A DNA stretch of 64,000 nt. Origin: Hyalangium versicolor. GTDB lineage: Bacteria; Myxococcota; Myxococcia; Myxococcales; Myxococcaceae. The stretch covers positions 248,001-312,000 of the forward strand of contig NZ_JAHXBF010000002.1 in assembly GCF_020103695.1 (NCBI RefSeq), given 5' to 3'. A program made the position numbers and the translations under genes. This document shows, one piece after another, positions 29,884 to 38,419 of this stretch (the first letter of the stretch is position 1; every line of letters starts with the position of its first letter). The notes under the pieces are model-generated. The model ran no database searches. It was not told where the DNA came from and saw nothing but the letters and a program-made list of their open reading frames with translations.

Positions 29884-30438
29884 ATGACGGACTCGCTTCC
29901 CAAGCCGAGCAAGCAGGAACTGGTCGCCCGAGCTGCCCGGGTGCGCCTGCTCGTGTTCGACGTGGACGGCGTCCTCACCGATGGCGGCCTCTATTACGAC
30001 GGTACCGGCGAGGCCATGAAGCGCTTCGACGTGAAGGATGGGCACGCCCTGGTCCTCGCTCGCCTTGCGGGCCTGCCGGCGGCCATTCTCACCGCCCGCA
30101 CATCCACCATTGTCGATGTACGTGGGCGCGAGCTGGGACTTGCCGCTATTCTCCAGGGAAAGAAGGAAAAAGGCCCCGCCTTGGACGAACTGCTCACCCA
30201 GTTCTCCATACCCGGTGAGTCCTGTGCTTATATGGGGGATGACCTGAACGATCTGGGTCCTATGTCGCGGGTAGGATTGTCGGCCTGTCCGGCCGACGCC
30301 GTGCCGGAGGTTCGGCAGGAAGTGCACTTCGTGGCCCAGAGCCGCGGAGGCCACGGCGCCGCGAGGGAACTGGTCGAACTGTGTCTGAAGGCGAGTGGTC
30401 GGTGGGAAGACGTAGTAGGTTTGATGAAAAGGTCCTGA
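29884..30438 (+). CDS. kdsC: KDO-8-phosphate phosphatase (HAD family)
   Basis: This is a HAD-type phosphatase that removes phosphate from KDO 8-phosphate, following KdsA. It is 184 aa from the ATG at 29884. It has the HAD motif I in LLVFDVDGVLTDGGLYYD, motif II in AAILTARTS and motif IV in AYMGDDLNDLGPM, and no cap domain, as usual for the tetrameric KdsC type. An in-frame upstream start at 29809 would overlap the end of kdsA and is unlikely. Placement after kdsA settles the substrate better than sequence alone. Confidence 0.94.
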   Translation: MTDSLPKPSKQELVARAARVRLLVFDVDGVLTDGGLYYDGTGEAMKRFDVKDGHALVLARLAGLPAAILTARTSTIVDVRGRELGLAAILQGKKEKGPALDELLTQFSIPGESCAYMGDDLNDLGPMSRVGLSACPADAVPEVRQEVHFVAQSRGGHGAARELVELCLKASGRWEDVVGLMKRS

Positions 30439-30498
30439 TACAAAAAGGCAGTCGGGTAGGTTGAAGTCACCTCGGTTTCAAGGTAGGTGTTTAATTCC

Positions 30499-31128
30499 AT
30501 GAGCACCGGTTCGGGTCAGCCAAAGGAAGAATTGTTGCCGTCGGGCACGACGGACCAGCTGTACACCACCCACGACATCAGTCGACTGCTGCAGGTGGAT
30601 CCATCGACGGTGAGCAAGTGGATCGACCGGGGCATCCTGATGGCGTTCCGCACGCCCGGCGGGCACCGGCGTGTCCGCTCGGCCGATCTGCGGGCATTCC
30701 TCATCACCCACCAGATGCCGGTGCCGGATGAGCTGGGCAGCGGGACGGTGAAGCTCCTGGTGGTGGATGACGAGCGCCCCGTGCTCGACGCCATCAAGCG
30801 CGCGTTCAAGCCCTACGCGGCGCAGGTGGAGCTGCAGACCACCAGCAGCGGCGTGGAGGCGCTCTTGCTCGTCTCCGAGCAGAAGCCGCACGGCATGCTC
30901 ATCGACTTGAACATGCCGGACATCGACGGTCTCGAGGTGTGCCGCCGCATCCGCGCTCGCAAGCAGATGGAGAGCGTGCGGCTCATCACCATGACGTCGA
31001 ACCACTCGCCTGAGGTGGTCGAGCAATCCAAACAGGCCGGCGCCATCGCGTGCCTGGCCAAGCCGCTGGACGTGCAGCAGGTGCTGGAGCTGTTCCGCAT
31101 CCCGCTGGCGCTCGGCACCAAGAAGTAG
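30499..31128 (+). CDS. response regulator with N-terminal MerR/excisionase-like HTH
   Basis: This 209-aa protein has an N-terminal DNA-binding domain (residues 25-75) beginning YTTHDISRLLQVDPSTVSKW, with the wing-like RTPGGHRRV. That is an excisionase/MerR-type helix-turn-helix. A receiver domain follows at about 85-205, with VVDDERP, the phosphoacceptor aspartate in GMLIDLNMPDIDG and the lysine in AKPLDV. The order is reversed relative to common response regulators, which carry DNA binding at the C-terminus. The ATG at 30499 is preferred over a GTG 12 bases earlier because of ribosome-binding-site spacing. It lies 60 bases after kdsC and may be in that operon. No partner kinase adjoins it. 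Confidence 0.9.
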   Translation: MSTGSGQPKEELLPSGTTDQLYTTHDISRLLQVDPSTVSKWIDRGILMAFRTPGGHRRVRSADLRAFLITHQMPVPDELGSGTVKLLVVDDERPVLDAIKRAFKPYAAQVELQTTSSGVEALLLVSEQKPHGMLIDLNMPDIDGLEVCRRIRARKQMESVRLITMTSNHSPEVVEQSKQAGAIACLAKPLDVQQVLELFRIPLALGTKK

Positions 31129-31130
31129 AA

Positions 31131-31158
31131 AAGGGCTTCGCCCTTGGGCGAAGCCCTT
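31131..31158. terminator. hairpin between convergent regulator and hsp20 genes
   Basis: AAGGGCTTCGCCC and GGGCGAAGCCCTT form a 13-bp perfect stem with a very short loop, beginning two bases after the response-regulator stop. There is no long T-run. Its place between two converging genes suggests a two-way terminator. Confidence 0.65.
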
Positions 31159-31212
31159 CTCCGTGACGTCCTACCCCCTCCGAATGGAGGGGACTGGGGC
31201 GCGTGTCCCCGC

Positions 31213-31662
31213 TCAGCCCTGCACCTTCACTTCAATGACGCGGGGCTTGGCCTCTTCCTTGCGGGGCAGCGTCAACGTGAGCACGCCGTTCTCGAAGCGC
31301 GCGTCCACGTTGGTGGCGTCCACCGTCTCCGGCAGCTTGAAGGAGCGGGTGTAGACACCGAAGTTGCGCTCCAGTCTCCGTGCACCCTCCTTGGCCTTCT
31401 CGTCCACCTTGCGCTCCGAGCGCAGGGTCAGCACGCCCTTCTCCACCTTCACCTCGATGGACTTCGCATCATGCCCCGGCAGGTCCACCTGCAGGGTGAC
31501 GCCGCTCTCGGTCTCGTAGATGTCCGTGGCCGGAGCGAACTCGCGGCCCTGGCGCACCGTCTGGTGGGACAGCTCCTGGAAGAGCTGCTCGAAGTCCTTC
31601 ATCAGAGGACCCGCAACCACCGCGCCATTGCCAAAGGGGAACGTGTTCCAACGGTTCAGCAT
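31213..31662 (-). CDS. Hsp20/alpha-crystallin small heat-shock protein
   Basis: This is a 149-aa holdase chaperone that binds unfolding proteins. The alpha-crystallin domain covers about residues 40-135, with DIYETESGVTLQVDLPGHDA and VEKGVLTLRSERKVDEKA. The final strand segment is ARFENGVLTLTLPRKEEAKP, with the usual GVL motif. The short tail ends with an I-x-V motif (RVIEVKVQG), which in this family helps oligomerisation. An upstream palindrome and TTGACA element may belong to its promoter. Confidence 0.94.
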   Translation of the reverse strand: MLNRWNTFPFGNGAVVAGPLMKDFEQLFQELSHQTVRQGREFAPATDIYETESGVTLQVDLPGHDAKSIEVKVEKGVLTLRSERKVDEKAKEGARRLERNFGVYTRSFKLPETVDATNVDARFENGVLTLTLPRKEEAKPRVIEVKVQG

Positions 31663-31776
31663 GGTCTTCTCCTCTCCGTTCCGCTGAGAGCAGCGGACGG
31701 CTCATCAACCTGGTCGTTTGTGTTCTCGAGTCCGGCCCCCGTCCCATCGGGGGTCAGCGCCTCGCTAGACTCAAGA

Positions 31777-31800
31777 GAACCATGGTTCGGGGAGTGTCAA
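31777..31800 (-). promoter_or_regulatory. palindrome and -35-like element upstream of hsp20
   Basis: On the minus strand TTGACA (31800-31795) is followed by the perfect palindrome GAACCATGGTTC (31788-31777), about 115 bases before the hsp20 start. No good -10 box is seen at the usual distance. It may be an operator for stress control; the evidence is positional only. Confidence 0.35.
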
Positions 31801-31819
31801 GGCGAGACTTCTGCGGGCC

Positions 31820-32014
31820 TCAGTCGTCATCCCGGCCCAGTTGGATGAAGACGTCCTGCTCCTCTCGGGTGATGGAGACCGTCCACGGCCGGCAGCACAC
31901 CGGGCAGTCTTCCACGTACGTCTCCGAGGAGGGCCCGAGGGCATCCACCTCGACCTCCACCTCCTCACCGCAGTAGGGACAGCTCTGGAGGGCTCCGTCG
32001 GCAAAGGGCTGCAT
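31820..32014 (-). CDS. CPXCG-motif cysteine-rich small protein
   Basis: This is a 64-aa protein with two zinc-binding pairs, CPYC at residues 12-15 and CPVC at 37-40, and an acidic middle. It belongs to the CPXCG-motif family of small conserved proteins of unknown function, common in Proteobacteria. It begins three bases after the stop of the DUF309-type gene, so the two form an operon. A zinc-ribbon fold is likely. Confidence 0.88.
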   Translation of the reverse strand: MQPFADGALQSCPYCGEEVEVEVDALGPSSETYVEDCPVCCRPWTVSITREEQDVFIQLGRDDD

Positions 32015-32017
32015 GGC

Positions 32018-32368
32018 TCAGGCCTCCTCTGTGGGGCGTAGGGACACTTGTGGCGGCGCGCTGGCGCCGCCTTCGCGCCAGTGGCGTACCTGGGGAACCA
32101 GCACTCCCACGTCGACTCCCTCACAGATGGCGGGCAGGGGCTCCAGGCGTTCGAGCGCCCGGCTGAAGAGCGTCCGAGCACCCTCGGCCCGGCCCGCCTC
32201 GCGCTTGAGCCAGCCCGCGGCGACGAGGATGAGGCCCTGGAGGAGGCTCCGGCGGTCCCCGGATTCGTGGAGCCAAGCGGATTCCCAGGCCTCGTGGGCC
32301 TCGAACCATTGGCCGGCGTTGAAGAGGGCCACCCCCTCGGCCAGGCATTCGTTGAAGCGGGAATTCAT
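32018..32368 (-). CDS. DUF309-family protein
   Basis: This 116-aa helical protein has the family pattern FNAGQWFEAHEAWESAWL followed by RSLLQGLILVAAGWLKRE and a TPR-like helix, ALERLEPLPAICEGVDV. The ATG at 32368 is preferred; an earlier in-frame start at 32413 adds residues with no family match. It is divergent from the GspE-N-like gene with 32 bases between starts, and is followed at once by the CPXCG protein gene. Its function is unknown. Confidence 0.85.
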   Translation of the reverse strand: MNSRFNECLAEGVALFNAGQWFEAHEAWESAWLHESGDRRSLLQGLILVAAGWLKREAGRAEGARTLFSRALERLEPLPAICEGVDVGVLVPQVRHWREGGASAPPQVSLRPTEEA

Positions 32369-32400
32369 CGTTCGCCCGTTCCTGACGTTACACTGGGCCC

Positions 32401-33222
32401 ATGGCCGCACCACCGCGCAACCGTATTGGGGAACTCCTCGTCAAGGCGAAAGTCATCGACGAGCTGCAGCTTCGCAGCGCGCTCGCCCGTCACGATCAAT
32501 GGGGAGGCCGCCTGTCCCGCGTCATCACGGACATGGGCATCGCCAAGGAAGAGACCGTCATCAGCGCCATTGCCCAGGGCACGGGCACTCAGCGCCTCCA
32601 CCTGGGGAACGTCACCCGGGATCCAGGCGCACTGGCCAAGGTGGACGTCAGTCTGGCCGAGCAGAAGGGCGTGTTCCCGGTCGCTCTCAAAGACAACGGG
32701 AAGACGCTGGTGCTCGCCATGTCGGACCCCACCGATCTGAACACGGTGGATCAGGTGGCGGCCCGGAGCCGCGCGCGGGTGGTGGTGGTGGTGGCGAGTG
32801 ATCGCGAGATCGAGACGGCCATCCTGCGCCACTACCGGGGCCAGGAGCCGGCCATGAGCTCGCGCTACACCGGCGAGTCCCAGCGGCAGGATGCCCCCAC
32901 CTCCGGCGGCGGAGAAGAGGACGAGTTCAAGGTCGTCGACATGAGCGGCAACACGGTGGTGAAGCGTATGGCCGATGTGGCGCCCTCGCAGGCAGCGGCC
33001 GCACCTCCATCGGGTGGGGGCTCGAGCGCCGCTGACCTGCTCGATGAGATCCTCTCGGGTGGCTCGGCGCCTCCGGGCCTCTCTCCAGAGGAGATGCAGC
33101 GGCTGGAGACGGTGCGGGTGAACCAGGAGAAGAGCTCGAAGATCCTCCGGGCCCTGCTGGAGCTGCTGCTGGAGAAGAACGCCCTGACCCAGAAGGAGCT
33201 GGCGTCCCGGATGCGGTCCTGA
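32401..33222 (+). CDS. stand-alone GspE/PilB N-terminal-domain protein
   Basis: This 273-aa protein carries only the N-terminal domain of type II secretion/type IV pilus ATPases. It shows RIGELLVKAKVIDELQLRSA followed by GRLSRVITDMGIAKEETVI and LVLAMSDPTDLNTVDQVA, covering about residues 8-150. A low-complexity linker (about 150-200) and a 70-residue helical tail follow; no ATPase domain is present. Related MshE-type N-domains bind cyclic di-GMP, so a regulatory or adaptor role in motility or secretion is possible. Myxobacteria encode many such separate domains. No pilus or secretion genes adjoin it. Confidence 0.82.
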   Translation: MAAPPRNRIGELLVKAKVIDELQLRSALARHDQWGGRLSRVITDMGIAKEETVISAIAQGTGTQRLHLGNVTRDPGALAKVDVSLAEQKGVFPVALKDNGKTLVLAMSDPTDLNTVDQVAARSRARVVVVVASDREIETAILRHYRGQEPAMSSRYTGESQRQDAPTSGGGEEDEFKVVDMSGNTVVKRMADVAPSQAAAAPPSGGGSSAADLLDEILSGGSAPPGLSPEEMQRLETVRVNQEKSSKILRALLELLLEKNALTQKELASRMRS

Positions 33223-33276
33223 TTCGCACCGACTGCGCGCGGGCCTGTCTGACACCGGGGAGGAATCACCGGCCCC

Positions 33277-33316
33277 CAGCATCGCGACCCGGCTCACCGG
33301 GACCCTCGCGACGCTG
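33277..33316. terminator. interrupted hairpin between convergent genes
   Basis: The segments CAGC, TCGCGA and CCGG are mirrored as CCGG, TCGCGA and GCTG across a CTCA loop, with small bulges. It lies between the stops of the GspE-N-like gene and the kinase-like gene, where a two-way terminator would be expected. No T-run follows. Confidence 0.4.
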
Positions 33317-33337
33317 GATGGGCGTGCCTTCCACCGC

Positions 33338-34861
33338 TCAGCCCTGACTCGGCTCCGACGAGAGCACGAGATCACCCTTCTCCATGTACTCCTTCTCGGG
33401 GAAGGCCTTGTAGACATCCTCGAGCATCGCGTCGATGTCCGGGTAGCGGTGCTCCTTCTTGTCCTGCGTCATCTTGTCGAAGATGGCGTCCAGCCCACCC
33501 GGCGCGTCCGTGTTCACCTCGGACGGCAGCGGCGAGCGACGACCCGGGATCTGCCCCGTGAGCATCTCGTAGAGCAGGATGCCCAGCCCATACACATCCG
33601 CCGCCGGGCCCGCATCCTTCGCCCGGTGGATGAGCTCCGGAGCCATGTACGCCATGCCTCCCGTGCCCATGAACACCTGCGGCATCCCCTTGGTCGCATC
33701 CACCTCGACCACGCGCCCCAACCCGAAGTCCGCCAGCTTCGCGTTCCCGTAGCTGTCGAACAGGATGTTCTCCGGCTTCAGGTTGTGGTGCGTCAGCCCC
33801 GCCGCGTGCGCCGCACGCAGACCGTACGCCAGTTGCAGGAAGCACCGCAGCGCCAGCGGCACCGGCACGCCCTTGCCACCACCCGCCTCCAGCTTCTCCT
33901 TCAGGCTGCCGCGCAGCAGCTCCACCACGAAGTACGGCCGCGGCGAGTCCACGTTCTGATCGACGATCTGCGCGATCGCCGGGTGGCGCACCTGGGCCTG
34001 CGCGCACAGCTCCTTCTTCAGCCGCTTGAGCACCTCGCCCCGCTGCAGGAACGAGAAGTACCCGAAGATGTCCTTCAGCTCCTTGATGGAGATGTCCAAC
34101 CCCAGCGCGTTGAACCGGCCCTTGAACACCGTGCCCAACGGCCCGCTGCCGATGGGATCAAACTTCTGGTAGCGCAGGTCCAGCTCGGTTCCCTTCGGGG
34201 CGGCAGCGGTCGCGGCGGACGAAGCGGCAGGAGGAGGCATGGAAGAGGGAGTCGTCAGCGGAGAGGTGATGGAAGGAAACGAAGCGGACGCGGGCGCGGG
34301 CGCGGCCACCGGAGGCGCTGCCACTGGGGGAGGCGCGGCCACCGGAGGCGCGCTCATGGGAGCCACCGCCGGCATCGGCGGAATGACCGGATCCACCGTC
34401 GGCAGTGCCGTGCGCGAGGCCCGGGCCGGCGGCAGCGGAATGGGCGGAGGCGCCACGATGCGCGCCACGTCCGACTCCTCCAACGTCAGCTCCGGCGGAG
34501 GCGGCGGCACCATCCCCAGGTCCTCCAGGCTCCCGGCCTGCGTGGCCTCGTCCTCGCCCAGGATCTGATCCGCGAAGAACTCGCCCACCTCCAGGGTGAA
34601 CTTGTCCAGGTAGTCCCCGTCCACCACGCGCTCACCCTGATCGGTGAGCTTGAGCTGCGCCTCGCGATCCATCGCGATGTAGTGAAACTTGCGCAGGAAG
34701 AAGAAGTAGCTGTCGAACTCGAGTGAAACGGACGGCTCGAGCGCGGCCTTCACATCGGCCAGCTTGTTCGAGCGTCCCAGGCGCCCGTTCTCCCTCAGGT
34801 TCCGAAGGATGAACAGCGCCTCGCCACTCACGGTCTCGCGGTTGACGGCGGGCTTGAGCAT
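33338..34861 (-). CDS. Ser/Thr kinase-like protein, probable pseudokinase
   Basis: This is a 507-aa protein from the ATG at 34861. Residues 1-120 form a winged-helix-like region, 125-230 a Pro/Ala-rich linker, and 235-490 a protein kinase fold. The glycine loop is IGSGPLGTVFKG, the ATP lysine is in ISIKELKD, and LADFGLG and AYMAPELI are present. The catalytic loop reads HHNLKPEN: the HRD arginine is His359 and the catalytic aspartate is Asn360. Loss of that aspartate normally abolishes phosphotransfer, so this is likely a pseudokinase that binds nucleotide or partners. It lies 71 bases downstream of a lone receiver-domain gene on the same strand. The linker's PPVAAP repeats suggest a flexible tether. 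Confidence 0.9.
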   Translation of the reverse strand: MLKPAVNRETVSGEALFILRNLRENGRLGRSNKLADVKAALEPSVSLEFDSYFFFLRKFHYIAMDREAQLKLTDQGERVVDGDYLDKFTLEVGEFFADQILGEDEATQAGSLEDLGMVPPPPPELTLEESDVARIVAPPPIPLPPARASRTALPTVDPVIPPMPAVAPMSAPPVAAPPPVAAPPVAAPAPASASFPSITSPLTTPSSMPPPAASSAATAAAPKGTELDLRYQKFDPIGSGPLGTVFKGRFNALGLDISIKELKDIFGYFSFLQRGEVLKRLKKELCAQAQVRHPAIAQIVDQNVDSPRPYFVVELLRGSLKEKLEAGGGKGVPVPLALRCFLQLAYGLRAAHAAGLTHHNLKPENILFDSYGNAKLADFGLGRVVEVDATKGMPQVFMGTGGMAYMAPELIHRAKDAGPAADVYGLGILLYEMLTGQIPGRRSPLPSEVNTDAPGGLDAIFDKMTQDKKEHRYPDIDAMLEDVYKAFPEKEYMEKGDLVLSSEPSQG

Positions 34862-34932
34862 GGGTGGCGCGACTTTACGTCGGCTCCGCGCCCTGGCGTC
34901 AAATTTCGCGCTGAATGAAATGGGCCCTCGCC

Positions 34933-35394
34933 CTACTTCCCGATGCGCAGCAGCTGCTTCACCGTCTCCAGCACTTCCACGAAGCGCACCGGCTTGCGCA
35001 GGAAGATGTCCACCCCCAGCTGCATGGCCCGGTCCTGCGCCTCCTTGCCGCCCGCGGAGATGGCGATGATGGGGATGGTCTTCAGCTTCTCCTCCTCGCG
35101 GATGCGCTCCACCAGGGCAAAGCCGTCCATCACCGGCATGTACAGGTCCGTCATCACCAGGCTGAAGCGCTGCTCGTGCAGCAGGGCCAGCGCGTGGTGC
35201 CCGTCCGGAGCAAAGTGCACTTCCAACGGCACCTTGCCCGCCAGCTCCCCGCTCGCCAGCTTCTTCAGGACGTAGGCGTACATCTCGATGATGTGCGGGT
35301 TGTCCTCGACGATGAGCACACGGTAACCCTCGGGATTGACGCCCGCCGGGAGCTGCCCGTCGCTGTGAGGTCCTGCCGCACTCAATGAATCCAC
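34933..35394 (-). CDS. single-domain response regulator
   Basis: This is a 153-aa receiver domain with a 20-residue N-terminal extension. It has the acidic pair in VLIVEDNPH, the phosphoacceptor aspartate in LVMTDLYMPVMDG, the Thr/Ser position in IIAISAGG and the lysine in FLRKPVRF. There is no output domain, so it probably acts by protein contact. The kinase-like gene directly downstream could be the partner, giving a phosphorelay input to a pseudokinase. It is divergent from the nuo operon. Confidence 0.92.
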   Translation of the reverse strand: MDSLSAAGPHSDGQLPAGVNPEGYRVLIVEDNPHIIEMYAYVLKKLASGELAGKVPLEVHFAPDGHHALALLHEQRFSLVMTDLYMPVMDGFALVERIREEEKLKTIPIIAISAGGKEAQDRAMQLGVDIFLRKPVRFVEVLETVKQLLRIGK

Positions 35395-35678
35395 CTATCG
35401 CCGGTCCTGCTCGGGCCTGTCGCGCGGGCACTTCCCCCCGAGTCTCCAGCCCGCCGGCCTCAGCCGGACTCTGATCTCTCCGACTTGTACCGGATCCGGA
35501 CGCCTCCGAAAAGAAAGTGCCAGCGCCTTCCTCCAGACGGTGGACGCTCGCCCGGCGCGCGTGCGGTGGCGCCCGCCTGATCGCGGCACCCGGACCGACC
35601 GTCCGTGCGGCCCTATAACAAAGGGTTGAAATCGCTCAGCAATTGGCTCATGGCCCGCCCAAGGAACTTCGAGGGTTT

Positions 35679-36209
35679 ATGTTGACAAGGAAGCCATCTG
35701 AGCAATACGAAGCGCCCGCCATGGCGGAGCCCCTGTTCACCCCTGAAGAGCAGAAGAAGTTCGACGCGGGGATCGCGGAAATCCTCTCCCACTACCCTGC
35801 TGATCGGAAGAGCGCCGGGATGCTGCCCGCGCTGCGCCTCCTGCAGGACATCAAGGGTTGGTGTCCCCCCGATGGCATGAGGTTGGTCGCCAAGCACCTG
35901 GAAGTGACGCCCGAGCGCGCCTACGAGGTCGCCAGCTTCTACGTGATGTACCACCTGAAGAAGCCGGGCAAGTACGTGGTGGACGTGTGCACCAACCTCT
36001 CCTGTGCCCTGTGGGGTGCGGAGAAGATGCTCGCCTACCTGGAAGACAAGCTCGGGCTGAAGGCGGGCGAGGCCAACGAGAAGTTCACCCTGCGGGAGAC
36101 CGAGTGCCTGGCCTCGTGCGGCACCGCGCCCTGCCTGCAGGTCAATGAAGAGCACCACGAGAGCCTGACGAAGGCGAAGCTGGATGAGCTGCTGGCGAAG
36201 CTCACCTGA
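35679..36209 (+). CDS. nuoE: NADH-quinone oxidoreductase subunit E
   Basis: This complex I subunit holds a [2Fe-2S] cluster in the NADH-oxidising arm. From the ATG at 35679 it is 176 aa; an ATG at 35721 is an alternative. Cluster ligands are visible as C-x4-C in VCTNLSCAL and C-x3-C in ECLASCGTAP. The helical front has LPALRLLQDIKGWCP. It opens the operon nuoEFJKLMN, with nuoF starting 39 bases after its stop. The 284-base gap upstream should hold the operon promoter, but I cannot pick a convincing one. Confidence 0.95.
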   Translation: MLTRKPSEQYEAPAMAEPLFTPEEQKKFDAGIAEILSHYPADRKSAGMLPALRLLQDIKGWCPPDGMRLVAKHLEVTPERAYEVASFYVMYHLKKPGKYVVDVCTNLSCALWGAEKMLAYLEDKLGLKAGEANEKFTLRETECLASCGTAPCLQVNEEHHESLTKAKLDELLAKLT

Positions 36210-36247
36210 TCGGCATTCCTCCAAGGAACCTGGGAACCTGACCGCAC

Positions 36248-37582
36248 ATGGCGACAACGGCCTTTGAACCGATCATCTCCGGCGCCTGGGGGCAGCCGAA
36301 GTCCTGGACGCTGGACCACTACCGGAAGCGGGGCGGCTACGAGGCGCTGAAGAAGGCGCTGGAGATGCAGCCCGCCGCCATCATCGACGAGGTGAAGAAG
36401 TCCAACCTCCGCGGTCGCGGCGGCGCGGGCTTCCCCACCGGCCTGAAGTGGAGCTTCGTCCCCAAGGACAACCCGAAGCCCAAGTACCTGGCCGTCAACG
36501 CGGACGAGTCCGAGCCGGGCACCTTCAAGGACCGCTACATCCTCGAGCTGGATCCGCACATGATGCTGGAGGGCATCGCCATCGCGGCCTACGCGCTGGG
36601 GGTGCACACCTGCTACATCTACATCCGCGGCGAGTTCAAGTTCCCCACCGAGCGCACGCAGGCGGCCATCGACGAGGCGTACAAGGCCGGCATCTTCGGC
36701 AAGACGCTGATGGGCAAGGACTTCCACCTCGACTGCTACGTGGTGCGCGGCGCGGGCGCATACATCTGCGGCGAGGAGACGGCGCTGCTGGAGAGCCTCG
36801 AGGGCAAGAAGGGCTGGCCCCGCCTCAAGCCGCCCTTCCCCGCGGTGGTGGGCCTGTTCGGCGCTCCCACGGTGGTGAACAACGTGGAGACGCTGGCCAG
36901 CGTGCCCCACGTGTTCAGCCGAGGCTCGGACTGGTACGCCAAGCTGGGCACGGACAAGTCCGGTGGCACGCGCCTCGTGTGCTTGTCCGGCACGGTGAAC
37001 CGCCCGGGCGTCTACGAGGTGCCCCTGGACTGCACCATCCTGGACCTCATCCACAACGACAAGTACGGGCGGGGCATGCCGGCTGGCCGCAAGGTGAAGG
37101 CCGTCATCCCTGGTGGCTCGTCGGCGCCGGTGCTGGGCGCGGATGAGCTGGACGTGGCGCTCGAGTTCGAGGCCCTCAAGGTGAAGCAGACGATGGCCGG
37201 CTCCGGCGGCGTCATCGTCATGGACGACAGCTCCTGCATGGTGCGCTGCCTGTGGCGCGTGGCGCGCTTCTACGCGGAAGAGTCCTGCGGCCAGTGCACC
37301 CCGTGCCGCGAGGGCACGCCGTGGCAGACGCGGCTGCTGCGCAAGATCGAAGAGGGCCGCGCCGAGCCGAGCGACTTGGAGCTGCTCAGCAACGTGGCCT
37401 CGTCCATCGCGCCGTACCCGCCGATCGGCCTGGGCAACACCATTTGCGCCCTGGGTGATGCGGCGGCGCTCCCCACGCACTCCTTCCTGATGCGGTACCG
37501 CGCCGAGTTCGAGGCGCACATCCACGAGAAGCGCTGCCCGTTCGGCGACAAGCCCTGGGGTGCGTTCGGAGATTGGTCTTGA
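36248..37582 (+). CDS. nuoF: NADH-quinone oxidoreductase subunit F
   Basis: NuoF binds NADH and FMN and carries a [4Fe-4S] cluster. The protein is 444 aa. The nucleotide site has SNLRGRGGAGFPTGLKWSF, followed by NADESEPGTFKDR and GAGAYICGEETALLES. The iron-sulfur ligands are in ESCGQCTPCREGTPWQ, with a later cysteine in GNTICALGDAA. The next gene, nuoJ, overlaps its stop by four bases. The large subunit NuoG, usually encoded next, is absent here. Confidence 0.96.
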   Translation: MATTAFEPIISGAWGQPKSWTLDHYRKRGGYEALKKALEMQPAAIIDEVKKSNLRGRGGAGFPTGLKWSFVPKDNPKPKYLAVNADESEPGTFKDRYILELDPHMMLEGIAIAAYALGVHTCYIYIRGEFKFPTERTQAAIDEAYKAGIFGKTLMGKDFHLDCYVVRGAGAYICGEETALLESLEGKKGWPRLKPPFPAVVGLFGAPTVVNNVETLASVPHVFSRGSDWYAKLGTDKSGGTRLVCLSGTVNRPGVYEVPLDCTILDLIHNDKYGRGMPAGRKVKAVIPGGSSAPVLGADELDVALEFEALKVKQTMAGSGGVIVMDDSSCMVRCLWRVARFYAEESCGQCTPCREGTPWQTRLLRKIEEGRAEPSDLELLSNVASSIAPYPPIGLGNTICALGDAAALPTHSFLMRYRAEFEAHIHEKRCPFGDKPWGAFGDWS

Positions 37583-38085
37583 ACATCGAACAGGTCCTCT
37601 TCGGAGCCTTTGCTGCGCTGACGCTGTTGTCGGCGGCACTGGTCATCTTCGCCAAGAGCCCCATCAGCTCGGCCATGGCGCTGGTGTCCACCTTCTTCTT
37701 CCTGGCCGGCATCTACGTGCTGCTGTGGGCGCACACGGTGGCCGCGCTGCAGGTGCTCGTGTACGCGGGCGCCATCATGGTGCTCTTCCTCTTCGTCATC
37801 ATGCTGCTCAACCTGGGGGAGGACACCTCGGGGCCACGGCTGACGCTCTCGCGCATCCTTGGGGGCGGGGCGGCCATCGGGCTCTTCGTGGCGCTGGCGC
37901 TGGCCATCGCCCGGGTGCCCAACCAGATGGCGGTGCTGGACGCCAGCCAGCAGGCGACGTTCGGCACGCTGCGAGCGGTGGGCGCGTCCATCTTCACGAC
38001 GTGGCTGCTGCCCTTCGAGGCGGTGAGCTTGCTGCTCCTGGTGGCGATGGTGGGCGCCGTGGTCGTCGCCAAGTCGAGGATCTGA
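37579..38085 (+). CDS. nuoJ: NADH-quinone oxidoreductase subunit J
   Basis: This is a membrane subunit of complex I with about five helices, 168 aa. The TTG at 37579 overlaps the nuoF stop as TTGA and has GGAG seven bases upstream; a TTG six bases earlier is the alternative. The motif VYAGAIMVLFLFVIMLLNL is the characteristic NuoJ/ND6 helix with its pi-bulge region. nuoK begins four bases after its stop codon. Confidence 0.94.
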   Translation: MNIEQVLFGAFAALTLLSAALVIFAKSPISSAMALVSTFFFLAGIYVLLWAHTVAALQVLVYAGAIMVLFLFVIMLLNLGEDTSGPRLTLSRILGGGAAIGLFVALALAIARVPNQMAVLDASQQATFGTLRAVGASIFTTWLLPFEAVSLLLLVAMVGAVVVAKSRI

Positions 38086-38088
38086 GCC

Positions 38089-38391
38089 ATGGTTCCCATC
38101 AACTACTACCTGTTCCTGGCCGCCGCGCTCTTCTGCCTGGGCATGTTCGGCGTGCTGGTGCGCCGCAACGCCCTGGTGGTGTTCATGTGCGTGGAGCTGA
38201 TGCTCAACGCGGCCAACCTGACGTTCCTCGCCTTCTCGCGCATGCGCGGTGACAGCATCGGCCAGGTGTCGGCCTTCTTCGTCATCGCCGTGGCCGCTGC
38301 CGAAGCCTCCATCGGCCTGGCGATCGTCATCGCCGTGTTCCGCAGCCGAGGCAGCGTCAACATCGAAGACATCAAGACGATGAAGCACTGA
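38089..38391 (+). CDS. nuoK: NADH-quinone oxidoreductase subunit K
   Basis: This is a 100-aa, three-helix membrane subunit of complex I (ND4L). The buried glutamates needed for proton transfer are present in [13 protein letters not shown] and in [12 protein letters not shown]. The length and the spacing of the two glutamates match the family. GAGG lies nine bases before the ATG. It lies between nuoJ and nuoL, as in other bacterial nuo operons. Confidence 0.96.
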   Translation: MVPINYYLFLAAALFCLGMFGVLVRRNALVVFMCVELMLNAANLTFLAFSRMRGDSIGQVSAFFVIAVAAAEASIGLAIVIAVFRSRGSVNIEDIKTMKH

Positions 38392-38419
38392 CGCGGTCCG
38401 CGCCTTCACGAGCTTCCGA

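Noticed and set aside
32778..32797. A GTG-repeat tract
   Set aside because: It lies inside the GspE-N-like gene and encodes a valine strand, so it is ordinary coding sequence and not a functional repeat.
34862..35431. Long N-terminal extension of the pseudokinase
   Set aside because: It reads out of phase through the receiver-domain gene and gives low-complexity Gly/Ala/Arg sequence. The ATG at 34861 begins the family-like region.
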